Shown here: piece by piece, positions 1 through 6,636 of the stretch | Layout: each line of letters begins with the position of its first letter | Numbering within the stretch: the first letter of the stretch is position 1 | NCBI GenBank assembly: GCA_022776215.1 | Contig: JALFIR010000078.1 | Coordinates: 1 to 12,509 of the forward strand | DNA: 12,509 nucleotides | Source: Colivicinus sp022776215 | GTDB lineage: Bacteria > Bacillota_I > Bacilli_A > Erysipelotrichales > Erysipelotrichaceae | Direction: 5' to 3' | The notes under the pieces: generated by a model | The model's database searches: none | What the model saw: only the letters and a program-made list of their open reading frames with translations | What the model was told of the DNA's origin: nothing | Translations under genes and position numbers: made by a program

Positions 1-15
1 TTAAAAATACCTCCT
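1..15 (-). promoter_or_regulatory. Ribosome-binding site of a divergent gene just outside the window
   Basis: On the minus strand an AGGAGG Shine-Dalgarno sequence lies at 15-10 and is followed by nine A/T-rich bases up to the window edge. This is the right spacing for a start codon immediately beyond position 1. The gene itself is not visible, so nothing can be said about its product. Roughly the first 170 bases would then be the shared divergent intergenic region between that gene and hypB. Confidence 0.5.
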
Positions 16-177
16 GTTTTTACAATACAAGAGATACATAAAAATATACATAGATGAATACATAATGAAATACAATCAGCTATTAACTAAAGGTGACATT
101 TTCCCTTAATCAAGAAGTGACAAAATCGCTTAACCGCGACACTACGTCTGCTAAGGCTCCAATAACTATTTTTTGCA

Positions 178-186
178 TGCTATAAT
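178..186 (+). promoter_or_regulatory. Extended -10 promoter of the hypB operon
   Basis: The sequence TGCTATAAT is a perfect extended -10 element (TGnTATAAT). No good -35 hexamer sits 16-18 bp upstream, as is usual for promoters that rely on the extended -10. Transcription would start near 192-194, leaving a leader of about 28 bases before the ATG at 221. Confidence 0.65.
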
Positions 187-220
187 TGTATAATAATTGG
201 ATAAAAACAGGGGGAAAAGT

Positions 221-892
221 ATGAATGATGTAAGAGTCATTGAGGTAAAGCAGTCCGTTTTCGCCAATAACGAAAAGAGGGCTTCTTTGTTGCGAGATGA
301 ACTAAAGAGGAAGAAAACTTATTTATTGAATGTAATGTCTTCACCTGGCTCTGGTAAGACTACTACTTTAGTTAAGACTATTAATCTATTAAAGAATGAT
401 TTAAAGATTGCAGTTATGGAAGCTGATATTGATTCTGATAAGGATGCGATTACTGTTTCAAGGGAAACAGGGGTTGATTCTATTCAAATCCATACTGGTG
501 GTATGTGTCATTTGGATGCTGATATGACAGCACAGGGAATTAATGAATTAAGTGGTGAATATGATTTGATTATTTTGGAGAATGTAGGAAATCTTGTGTG
601 TCCTGCAGAATTTGATACGGGTGCTTGTAAGTCTATAAGTATCTTGTCAGTGCCTGAGGGTGATGATAAGCCACTTAAGTATCCTTTGATGTATCAAGTG
701 TGTTCGCTTGTGTTGATTAATAAAATTGATGTATTACCTTATTTCGACTTTGATGTTGAGAAATGTAAGGAATATATAAACAAACGTAATCCGAAGTGTG
801 GGGTTTTAAAGATTAGTGCTAAAAATGGGGATGGCATTGAACAGTTTGTAGAATGGCTTAAAAAAGAAGTAGCAGATTGGAAGGAGAATTAA
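221..892 (+). CDS. hypB: HypB, nickel-incorporation GTPase (SIMIBI class)
   Basis: HypB is the GTPase that works with HypA to insert nickel, classically into [NiFe]-hydrogenase. The 223-residue protein shows a P-loop SSPGSGKTT at 40-48, the G4 motif NKID at 167-170 and a G5-like SAKNGDG at 199-205. The GTP-gated metal site is recognisable: Cys96-His97 in GGMCHLDA and Cys127 in NLVCPAEFDTG. The N-terminal CxxCGC site of E. coli HypB and the His-rich stretch of other HypBs are absent, so it is a minimal form. The ATG at 221 is chosen because AGGGGG at 209-214 is well spaced; a TTG at 197 would put that site inside the gene. It is followed after 3 bp by the flavoprotein gene and then hypA, so nickel handling is tied to that enzyme in one transcript. 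Family assignment is certain; the client enzyme is unknown. Confidence 0.93.
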   Translation: MNDVRVIEVKQSVFANNEKRASLLRDELKRKKTYLLNVMSSPGSGKTTTLVKTINLLKNDLKIAVMEADIDSDKDAITVSRETGVDSIQIHTGGMCHLDADMTAQGINELSGEYDLIILENVGNLVCPAEFDTGACKSISILSVPEGDDKPLKYPLMYQVCSLVLINKIDVLPYFDFDVEKCKEYINKRNPKCGVLKISAKNGDGIEQFVEWLKKEVADWKEN

Positions 893-895
893 ATA

Positions 896-3733
896 ATGCC
901 AGAAATGTCTAAGACGATCGTTCCGCCAAAGATGGGGGACAAAGAACCTAGTGAGAAGATTCTTGCCTTAGGTAAGAAGATTACTGACGTAGCTAAGCAT
1001 AAGCTACATGGAATTACTTCAGATGATCCAGAATATTGGGGTTTAGCTGGAATTGTTTCTGAAAAGATGGCTGATGTTGCCTTAAAGATGGATTTACGTA
1101 CACCATATACTTTTAATGAATTAGTTAAGTTGAATCCTGAATTAAGTGAAGAGAAATTACAAGAATTATTGGATCAAATGTCTTTTATAGGACTATTGGA
1201 ATATGATTATGGTTATCATTATGATCATAATGGTAGAACAGCTCCTCAAAGCGAGAGACGTTATATTCTTCCTATGTTTGTGCCAGGTTCTGCTGAATTA
1301 TTTAATATGGATGAAGATCCTGTGACTGGTGAGAATAATAGATTAAAGACTAATCCTGAATTAGCTTCTTTCTTTGAGAGAATGACTTATATCCCTCTTA
1401 AGGGTATTACACAATTGGTGCCTCCAGGTGGTGCTGGTATAGGTATGCATGTTGTTCCGGTTGAGAAGGCTATTTCAATGGAGAATAAGAAAGTTGATCT
1501 TGAGCAATTATCATATTGGTTAGATAAGTATGAAGGTAAGATTGGTGTTGGTCAATGTTCATGTCGTGCTAGCCGTAAAGTTTTAAATGAGGGTTGTGGG
1601 GACGATCCTCAAGCATGGTGTATTGGTGTTGGTGATTTCGCTGATTACTGTGTTGAGACTGGTAAGGGTAGAAATATTACCAAGGAAGAGGCTTTAGAGA
1701 TTTTAAAGAAGGCTGAGGATTTAGGTTATGTTCATCAAATTACTAATATTGATGGTGATAATAAGATCTTTGGTATTTGTAACTGTAATGTAAATATTTG
1801 TAATGCTTTACGTACTTCACAATTATTTAATACGCCTAATATGTCTGCGAGTGCTTATCGTGCTAAGGTTGAGGCAAGTAAGTGTGTTGCCTGTGGTAAG
1901 TGCGTAGAGGTATGTCCTGCTGGTGCTGTTAAGCTTGGTCAAAAGTTATGTAAGGCTGATGGTTCAATGGTTAAGTATCCTCGTCATGAGCTTCCTGATG
2001 CGATGAAGTGGGGCGAAGATAAGTATGATGAGAACTATCGTGATAATAATAGAATCAATTGTTATGACAGTGGTACTGCACCATGTAAGACAGCATGTCC
2101 GGCTCATGTTTCTGTTCAAGGTTATTTGAAAAAGGCTGCAGAAGGCAAGTATGATGAGGCTTTAGCTTTAATCAAGAAGGATAATCCATTCCCTGCGATT
2201 TGTGGTCGTGTATGTAATAAGAGATGTGAAGAGGCTTGTACTAGAGGCACAATCGACAGAGCTGTTGCGATTGATGATGTTAAGAAGTTTATCGCTGATT
2301 TAGAGCTTAAGGAAGAGAACCGTTATGTTCCTAAGGTTAATATGGCTGTCTCTCCTGCAAGAAAGATTAAGATGGATAAGTGGCCACAAAAGATTGCGAT
2401 CATCGGTGCTGGACCTGCAGGTTTAAGTGCTGCTTATTACTTAGCTACTATGGGTTATGTTCCTACTGTGTTTGAAAAGAATGCTGAGCTTGGCGGTATG
2501 ATGCGTTATGGTATTCCTTCATATAAGTTAGAGAAGGATGTTATTGATGCTGAAATCGATGTTCTTAAGAAGTTAGGTGTTGAGTTTAGATGCAATACTG
2601 AGGTTGGTAAGGATGTTACTATCGCTGATCTTAAAAAGGATGGCTATAAGGCGTTCTATGTAGCTATTGGTTGTCAAGGCGGTAGATATCCTGGTGTTGA
2701 TAATGATCATGCTGAAGGCACTTATATCGCTGTTGATTATCTAAAGGATGCTTATGAAAATAGAGATGCTAAGTTTGAGGGTGATGTAGTTGTTGTAGGT
2801 GGCGGTAATGTTGCGATTGACTGTGCTAGAACTGCTCATCGTCAGGGTGCTAAGAATGTTAATATGTTCTCTCTTGAGACAAGAGAGACTATGCCTGCAT
2901 CAATAGATGAAATAAAAGAGGCTCTAGAAGAGAATGTTGTGATTAATAATTCTTGGGGTCCTAAGGAATTAAAGGTTGATGAAAGTGGTAAGGTTACTTC
3001 TGTTGTGTTTAAGAAGTGCACAGCTACTATTGTTGATGGTAAGTTTAATCCTCAATATAATGAAAGTGAAACTATGGAAATTGATGCTGATAAGGTAATC
3101 TTTGCGATTGGTCAAGCTGTTGTATGGGGTGATATGTTAAAGGGAACTAGTGTTAAGTTCCATCATGGTAATTATCCTGTGGCTGATAAGCTAACTTATC
3201 AAACAGATGATGAGGATATCTTTGTCGGTGGTGATGTTTATACAGGTCCTAAGTTTGTGATTGATGCGATTGCACAGGGTCATATGGCTGCTGAAAGATT
3301 GCATAGACATGTTCATGAGGGTGCAAGTTTAACAATTGGTCTTGATAAGAGAGAATTTATTGAGCTTGATAAGAATGATATCTTGGTTAATGATTATGAT
3401 CATGCTCAAAGACAAGTTGAAGGTCTAAAGGGTATTAAGAATCCTGATATGTCTTTCAAGGATAATAGAGCTGGTTTAACTGAGGAACAAGTTCGTATTG
3501 AGACCAAGAGATGTTTAGGCTGTGGTGCTTCTGTAGTGGATCCTCATAAGTGTATTGGTTGTGGTTTGTGTACTACAAGATGTGAGTTTGATGCGATTAA
3601 ACTACATAGAACTCATCCTGAGGCTACTAAGATGATTAAGGCTGAGGATAAGTTTAAGGCTATTCTTCCTTATGCTGCAAAAAGAGCTGTTAAGATTGCC
3701 TTACATATTAAGCCAAAAGAAGTTGATGACTAA
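896..3733 (+). CDS. Multidomain FAD/Fe-S oxidoreductase, GltD-like, in a hypB-hypA operon
   Basis: A 945-residue soluble protein. Residues about 70-105 look like a small winged-helix segment. Residues 221-302 hold a cysteine-rich domain (CSCR at 221-224, Cys234, Cys242, Cys252, CNC at 295-297, Cys302). A [4Fe-4S] ferredoxin motif CVACGKCVEVCP lies at 330-341. From about 390 it follows the glutamate synthase small-subunit family: cysteines 397, 401, 436, 440, 444 and 448, FAD-binding GAGPAGL at 504-510, ELGGMMRYGIP at 531-541, NAD(P)H-binding GGGNVA at 635-640, and the second FAD segment GGDVYTGPKFVIDAIAQG at 778-795. A C-terminal cluster has Cys873, 876, 886, 889, 892 and 896. The known family moves electrons between NAD(P)H, FAD and Fe-S clusters; the substrate here cannot be read. 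No glutamate synthase large subunit is adjacent. AAGGAG at 881-886 supports the start. Its stop overlaps the hypA start. Confidence 0.85.
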   Translation: MPEMSKTIVPPKMGDKEPSEKILALGKKITDVAKHKLHGITSDDPEYWGLAGIVSEKMADVALKMDLRTPYTFNELVKLNPELSEEKLQELLDQMSFIGLLEYDYGYHYDHNGRTAPQSERRYILPMFVPGSAELFNMDEDPVTGENNRLKTNPELASFFERMTYIPLKGITQLVPPGGAGIGMHVVPVEKAISMENKKVDLEQLSYWLDKYEGKIGVGQCSCRASRKVLNEGCGDDPQAWCIGVGDFADYCVETGKGRNITKEEALEILKKAEDLGYVHQITNIDGDNKIFGICNCNVNICNALRTSQLFNTPNMSASAYRAKVEASKCVACGKCVEVCPAGAVKLGQKLCKADGSMVKYPRHELPDAMKWGEDKYDENYRDNNRINCYDSGTAPCKTACPAHVSVQGYLKKAAEGKYDEALALIKKDNPFPAICGRVCNKRCEEACTRGTIDRAVAIDDVKKFIADLELKEENRYVPKVNMAVSPARKIKMDKWPQKIAIIGAGPAGLSAAYYLATMGYVPTVFEKNAELGGMMRYGIPSYKLEKDVIDAEIDVLKKLGVEFRCNTEVGKDVTIADLKKDGYKAFYVAIGCQGGRYPGVDNDHAEGTYIAVDYLKDAYENRDAKFEGDVVVVGGGNVAIDCARTAHRQGAKNVNMFSLETRETMPASIDEIKEALEENVVINNSWGPKELKVDESGKVTSVVFKKCTATIVDGKFNPQYNESETMEIDADKVIFAIGQAVVWGDMLKGTSVKFHHGNYPVADKLTYQTDDEDIFVGGDVYTGPKFVIDAIAQGHMAAERLHRHVHEGASLTIGLDKREFIELDKNDILVNDYDHAQRQVEGLKGIKNPDMSFKDNRAGLTEEQVRIETKRCLGCGASVVDPHKCIGCGLCTTRCEFDAIKLHRTHPEATKMIKAEDKFKAILPYAAKRAVKIALHIKPKEVDD

Positions 3734-4077
3734 TGCATGAGCTTGGTGTAGTGTTTTATGTCATAGATGAGTGTGAGAAATTAGCTAAGGAAAACAATGT
3801 TGAGCATATCAATTCAGTTACGATTGAATTGGGTACTGTTAGTGGGGTAATTGATAATTATCTTGTGGATTGTTGGAATTGGGCTGTTAGTAAGCATGAG
3901 ATTATGACTAATTGTGAACTGAAGATAGAGAAGATTAAGGCTATTACACATTGTGAGGATTGTGGACAGGATTATAATACGATTGTGTATGGTAAGATAT
4001 GTCCACATTGTCAAAGCGAGAATACTTATCTTCTTCAGGGAAATGAATTTAATATAAAAGAAATGGAAGTCGTTTAG
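3733..4077 (+). CDS. hypA: HypA, nickel metallochaperone
   Basis: HypA binds nickel through its N-terminal Met-His-Glu and hands it on with HypB; a zinc site holds the fold. This 114-residue protein begins MHELG with the nickel-binding His2, and has the two zinc pairs CEDC at 74-77 and CPHC at 90-93. Length is normal for the family. The ATG shares its A with the flavoprotein stop codon (TAATG), so translation is probably coupled and no separate ribosome site is needed. The last codons and the TAG lie inside the terminator hairpin. With hypB two genes upstream and no hydrogenase genes in view, the nickel is likely destined for an enzyme encoded elsewhere, or for the intervening oxidoreductase; the sequence does not decide which. 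Confidence 0.93.
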   Translation: MHELGVVFYVIDECEKLAKENNVEHINSVTIELGTVSGVIDNYLVDCWNWAVSKHEIMTNCELKIEKIKAITHCEDCGQDYNTIVYGKICPHCQSENTYLLQGNEFNIKEMEVV

Positions 4078-4097
4078 ACTTCCATTTGCTATTTTTT
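4061..4097. terminator. Bidirectional terminator between hypA and the convergent RHH gene
   Basis: A perfect 11-bp inverted repeat (AAATGGAAGTC at 4061-4071, GACTTCCATTT at 4077-4087) with a 5-base loop is followed by T6 at 4092-4097 on the plus strand and by a CTTTTATATT tract on the minus strand. It can therefore stop transcription from both sides. The hypA stop codon (4075-4077) is in the loop and right arm, and the stop of the minus-strand gene begins two bases beyond the hairpin. Confidence 0.8.
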
Positions 4098-4301
4098 AAA
4101 GTTTTTAATATCGACATCTAGTGGTTCATCTATTTTTTCACCAACATATTTGCCGTTTTTCTTTCTTTGTTTGACGCATTCGTTTAAGATGTATTCTATT
4201 TGACCGTTGATGCTTCTAAAGTCATCTTCTGCCCAAGCGGCAAGTTCATCATAGAGTCTTTTAGAGATTCTAAGTGGTACTTGTTTCTTGTTGTCGGCCA
4301 T
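4089..4301 (-). CDS. Small Arc-like ribbon-helix-helix DNA-binding protein
   Basis: The 70-residue protein has the layout of a ribbon-helix-helix repressor: a short beta strand QVPLRIS at 7-13, helix 1 from about 14 to 27, a turn at DFRS, helix 2 from about 31 to 47, then a basic, probably flexible tail. The PLRISKRLYDEL opening is typical of the Arc family, which binds DNA as paired dimers through the strand. Its ATG shares a base with the stop codon of the upstream SPFH gene (TAATG), so the two are translationally coupled. Direct evidence for its target is the paired TGATATCA operator over the operon promoter. No toxin gene is next to it, so an antitoxin role is not supported. Family call is good; the regulatory role is inferred. 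Confidence 0.8.
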   Translation of the reverse strand: MADNKKQVPLRISKRLYDELAAWAEDDFRSINGQIEYILNECVKQRKKNGKYVGEKIDEPLDVDIKNFKK

Positions 4302-5281
4302 TAGTATAGTGATCCTGAGTTAACGATTGGTTGTGCGTCTTTGTTGCCACATAGTACTACTAGTAGGTTAGATACCATTTGGGCTTTTCTTTCGTCGTCA
4401 AGGTCTACTACGTTGTTTTCTTTTAGTCTGTCTAAAGCCATTTCGACCATGCCAACAGCACCGTCAACAATCATTTTTCTAGCGTCGATAATAGCTGCAG
4501 CTTGTTGTCTTTGTAACATTACTGAGGCAATTTCTGGAGCATAGGCAAGGTATGTGATTCTAGCATCGATTATTTCTAGTCCTGCTTCTTGTACTTTTTC
4601 TTGAATTTCTTCTTTGATTCTTTGAGCTACTATTTCACTAGAGCCTCTAAGGGAACCATCATCGGCAATGCCATCTCCTGTGGTGTCAATATTGCTTGAA
4701 ACATCATATGGGTAGATTCTAACAACGTTTCTTAAAGCACTGTCACATTGTAAACTTAAGTATTCTTTGTAGTTGTCTACGTTGAATACAGCTTTATAAG
4801 TGTCAGCTACTTTCCAGATAACGGCGATACCAATTTCTACAGGATTACCAAGACAGTCGTTTATTTTTTGAACTGCGTTGTTTAGTGTCATCATTTTTAG
4901 TGAAATTTTGTTTGATGACATTTGTACTTCATTAGCTGTTATAGTGTTCTTTTTAACATCACCGCTTTGGCTAAGTGTTGTCTTGGCTGCTGGGTTGATT
5001 GATGTACAGAATGGGTTTACAAAGTAGAATCCTTCGCCTTTTAAAGTTCCAATATAGTCACCAAATAGTGTTAGTACTAATGCTTCTTGGGGTTTTAATA
5101 CCTTTAGTCCTGGCATTAGGAAGAAGTCACCTACAAATAGGATTATGCTTATTACTATTAATAGTATGTTGTCACTGTTGGCTCCAAATATAAATAGCAA
5201 TATTGATCCAAAGAATATAAGTGTGATTAGTATTAGCATGCTCATGCCGTTTCTTTTCTTGTTTAGGATAATTTCGTTCAT
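4301..5281 (-). CDS. SPFH/band 7 (stomatin-like) membrane protein
   Basis: A 326-residue protein with two hydrophobic helices near the N-terminus (about 14-33 and 38-58), then a band 7/SPFH domain beginning around GLKVLKPQEALVLTLFGDY and running to about residue 260, including the helical RIKEEIQEKVQEAGLEIIDARI segment that precedes oligomerisation in this family. SPFH proteins form membrane-bound ring or cage assemblies that organise membrane microdomains and often partner with proteases; no NfeD or FtsH partner is adjacent here. The C-terminus ends QPIVNSGSLY. The start at 5281 is supported by AGGAGG on the minus strand at 5293-5288. The partner in the operon is instead a DNA-binding RHH protein, which suggests a regulated response unit. 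Specific function unknown. Confidence 0.88.
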   Translation of the reverse strand: MNEIILNKKRNGMSMLILITLIFFGSILLFIFGANSDNILLIVISIILFVGDFFLMPGLKVLKPQEALVLTLFGDYIGTLKGEGFYFVNPFCTSINPAAKTTLSQSGDVKKNTITANEVQMSSNKISLKMMTLNNAVQKINDCLGNPVEIGIAVIWKVADTYKAVFNVDNYKEYLSLQCDSALRNVVRIYPYDVSSNIDTTGDGIADDGSLRGSSEIVAQRIKEEIQEKVQEAGLEIIDARITYLAYAPEIASVMLQRQQAAAIIDARKMIVDGAVGMVEMALDRLKENNVVDLDDERKAQMVSNLLVVLCGNKDAQPIVNSGSLY

Positions 5282-5295
5282 ATATATCCCTCCTT

Positions 5296-5314
5296 TGATA
5301 TCAATATGATATCA
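5296..5314. promoter_or_regulatory. Twin-palindrome operator, likely bound by the operon's RHH protein
   Basis: Two identical 8-bp palindromes TGATATCA at 5296-5303 and 5307-5314 are separated by three bases, giving an 11-bp period (one helical turn) and an overall symmetric site. Ribbon-helix-helix repressors commonly bind such tandem short boxes with one dimer per box. The site covers the minus-strand -10 box, so a bound protein would block RNA polymerase. Binding by the 70-residue protein is inferred. Confidence 0.65.
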
Positions 5315-5333
5315 CTTTAATATGTGTTGTCAA
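5306..5333 (-). promoter_or_regulatory. Promoter of the SPFH-RHH operon
   Basis: On the minus strand a consensus -35 TTGACA (5333-5328) is followed after 16 bp by TATCAT (5311-5306), one mismatch from the -10 consensus. Transcription would start near 5298, ahead of AGGAGG and the SPFH start at 5281. The -10 lies inside the twin-palindrome operator. Confidence 0.65.
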
Positions 5334-5376
5334 TTATCTTGTTTTAGCGATAAATATGTTAATTAAGGCGCAAAAT

Positions 5377-5385
5377 TGTTATAAT
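5377..5385 (+). promoter_or_regulatory. Extended -10 promoter of pgk-tpiA-eno
   Basis: TGTTATAAT is a perfect extended -10. The region 16-18 bp upstream has no convincing -35. The start would fall near 5391-5393, giving a leader of about 20 bases containing AGGAGG (5398-5403) before the pgk ATG. No CcpA cre site or other known operator is recognisable between it and the divergent SPFH promoter. Confidence 0.65.
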
Positions 5386-5412
5386 ATGTACGGTTATAGG
5401 AGGAAATTTCGA

Positions 5413-6633
5413 ATGGCTAAAAAATTAGTTACTGATTTAGATGTAACTGGTAAGAAAGTTATCGTCAGAGTTGATTTTAATGTTCCACTAAAGAGCGGTG
5501 AAATCACAGATGATAATCGTATCGTTGCTGCTTTACCAACTATTAAGTATTTAGTTGATAATAAGGCAAAAGTTATTTTAATGTCTCACCTTGGTAAGAT
5601 TGATTACAAGAAGACTGAGGAAGAAATTGCAGCTGCTAAGAAGAAGAATAACATGGCACCTGTTGCAGTTAGACTACAAGAATATCTAAAGGATACTAAG
5701 GTAGTTTTCGTTGATGCAACTAGAGGTGAAGCTCTTGAGAAGGCTGTTGCTGAATTAAAGGATGGCGAAGTTCTTTTAATGCAAAATACTCGTTATGAAA
5801 AGGGTGAATCTAAGAATGACGAAGAACTTGGTAAGTACTGGGCTTCTTTAGGCGATTTATTCGTTTCTGATGCGTTTGGTTCAGTTCATAGAGCTCATGC
5901 AAGTACTGTTGGTATTGCAAGTCATTTACCAAATGCTGTTGGTTTCTTGATTGAAAAGGAATTAAAGTTCTTAGGTGATGCTGTTGAAAATCCTGTAAGA
6001 CCTTTCGTTGGTATCTTAGGTGGTGCTAAGGTTGCTGATAAGCTTGCAGTTATTTCAAACTTACTTGAAAAGTGTGATACTTTGATCATTGGTGGTGGTA
6101 TGGCTTATACTTTCTTGAAGGCTCAAGGTAAGGAAGTTGGTTTGTCACTTGTTGATGATTCAAAGTTAGATTATTGTAAAGAGATGATGGAAAAGGCAGA
6201 AAGCTTAGGTAAGAAGTTATTACTTCCTATCGATACAGTTGTTTGTGCTGGTTTCCCTGATCCAATTGATGCTCCGGTTGAGACTGAAGTTGTTTCTAGT
6301 GATGCTATTCCTAGTGATAAGGAAGGTCTTGATATTGGTCCTAAGACTGCAGAATTATTTGCTGAAGCTGTAAAGAGCGCAAAGACTGTAGTTTGGAATG
6401 GTCCTATGGGTGTATTTGAAAACCCTATTTTAGCTGCTGGTACTAATGCTGTTGCGAAGGCTTTAGCTGAATGTGATGGTACTACTATCGTTGGTGGTGG
6501 TGATAGTGCAGCTGCTATTAAGAAGCTTGGTTATGCTGACAAGGTAAGCCATGTTTCAACAGGTGGTGGTGCTTCTCTAGAATTCTTAGAGGGCAAGGGA
6601 CTTCCTGGTGTTGATGTAATTGAGGAGAAATAA
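5413..6633 (+). CDS. pgk: Phosphoglycerate kinase
   Basis: Converts 1,3-bisphosphoglycerate and ADP to 3-phosphoglycerate and ATP in the cytosol. The 406-residue protein carries the family landmarks: VRVDFNVP at 18-25, SHLG at 58-61, the substrate loop DAFGSVHRAHAS at 153-164, GGAKVADK at 203-210, WNGPMGVFE at 328-336, the nucleotide-site GGGDSAAA at 361-368 and STGGGASLEFLEG at 382-394. It is about ten residues longer than the common bacterial form because of a lysine-rich stretch (about 62-80) after SHLG. The ATG at 5413 follows AGGAGG at 5398-5403; an in-frame ATG at 5356 is rejected since it lies upstream of the promoter -10. It is first of three glycolytic genes, 3 bp ahead of tpiA. Confidence 0.97.
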   Translation: MAKKLVTDLDVTGKKVIVRVDFNVPLKSGEITDDNRIVAALPTIKYLVDNKAKVILMSHLGKIDYKKTEEEIAAAKKKNNMAPVAVRLQEYLKDTKVVFVDATRGEALEKAVAELKDGEVLLMQNTRYEKGESKNDEELGKYWASLGDLFVSDAFGSVHRAHASTVGIASHLPNAVGFLIEKELKFLGDAVENPVRPFVGILGGAKVADKLAVISNLLEKCDTLIIGGGMAYTFLKAQGKEVGLSLVDDSKLDYCKEMMEKAESLGKKLLLPIDTVVCAGFPDPIDAPVETEVVSSDAIPSDKEGLDIGPKTAELFAEAVKSAKTVVWNGPMGVFENPILAAGTNAVAKALAECDGTTIVGGGDSAAAIKKLGYADKVSHVSTGGGASLEFLEGKGLPGVDVIEEK

Positions 6634-6636
6634 GAA

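Noticed and set aside
197..220. Upstream TTG as the start of hypB
   Set aside because: It would place the AGGGGG ribosome site inside the gene and has no site of its own; the ATG at 221 is well positioned.
896..3733. Glutamate synthase small subunit as the specific function
   Set aside because: Only the middle part is GltD-like; no large subunit is adjacent, and the N- and C-terminal Fe-S domains are foreign to GltD.
3814..4014. Minus-strand 66-residue reading frame inside hypA
   Set aside because: It is antisense to hypA, has no ribosome site and shows no recognisable motif.
4341..4544. Plus-strand 67-residue reading frame inside the SPFH gene
   Set aside because: It is antisense to the conserved C-terminal part of the SPFH protein and its composition is that of a reverse reading.
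4999..5193. Plus-strand leucine-rich 64-residue frame opposite the SPFH N-terminus
   Set aside because: Its hydrophobicity comes from reading the transmembrane codons of the real gene backwards; no ribosome site.
4089..5281. Toxin-antitoxin pair made of the RHH protein and its neighbour
   Set aside because: The partner is a clear SPFH membrane protein, more than 300 residues long and without toxin motifs.
5356..5412. N-terminal extension of PGK from the ATG at 5356
   Set aside because: It lies upstream of the extended -10 box, and AGGAGG fits the ATG at 5413, which gives the usual MAKK start.
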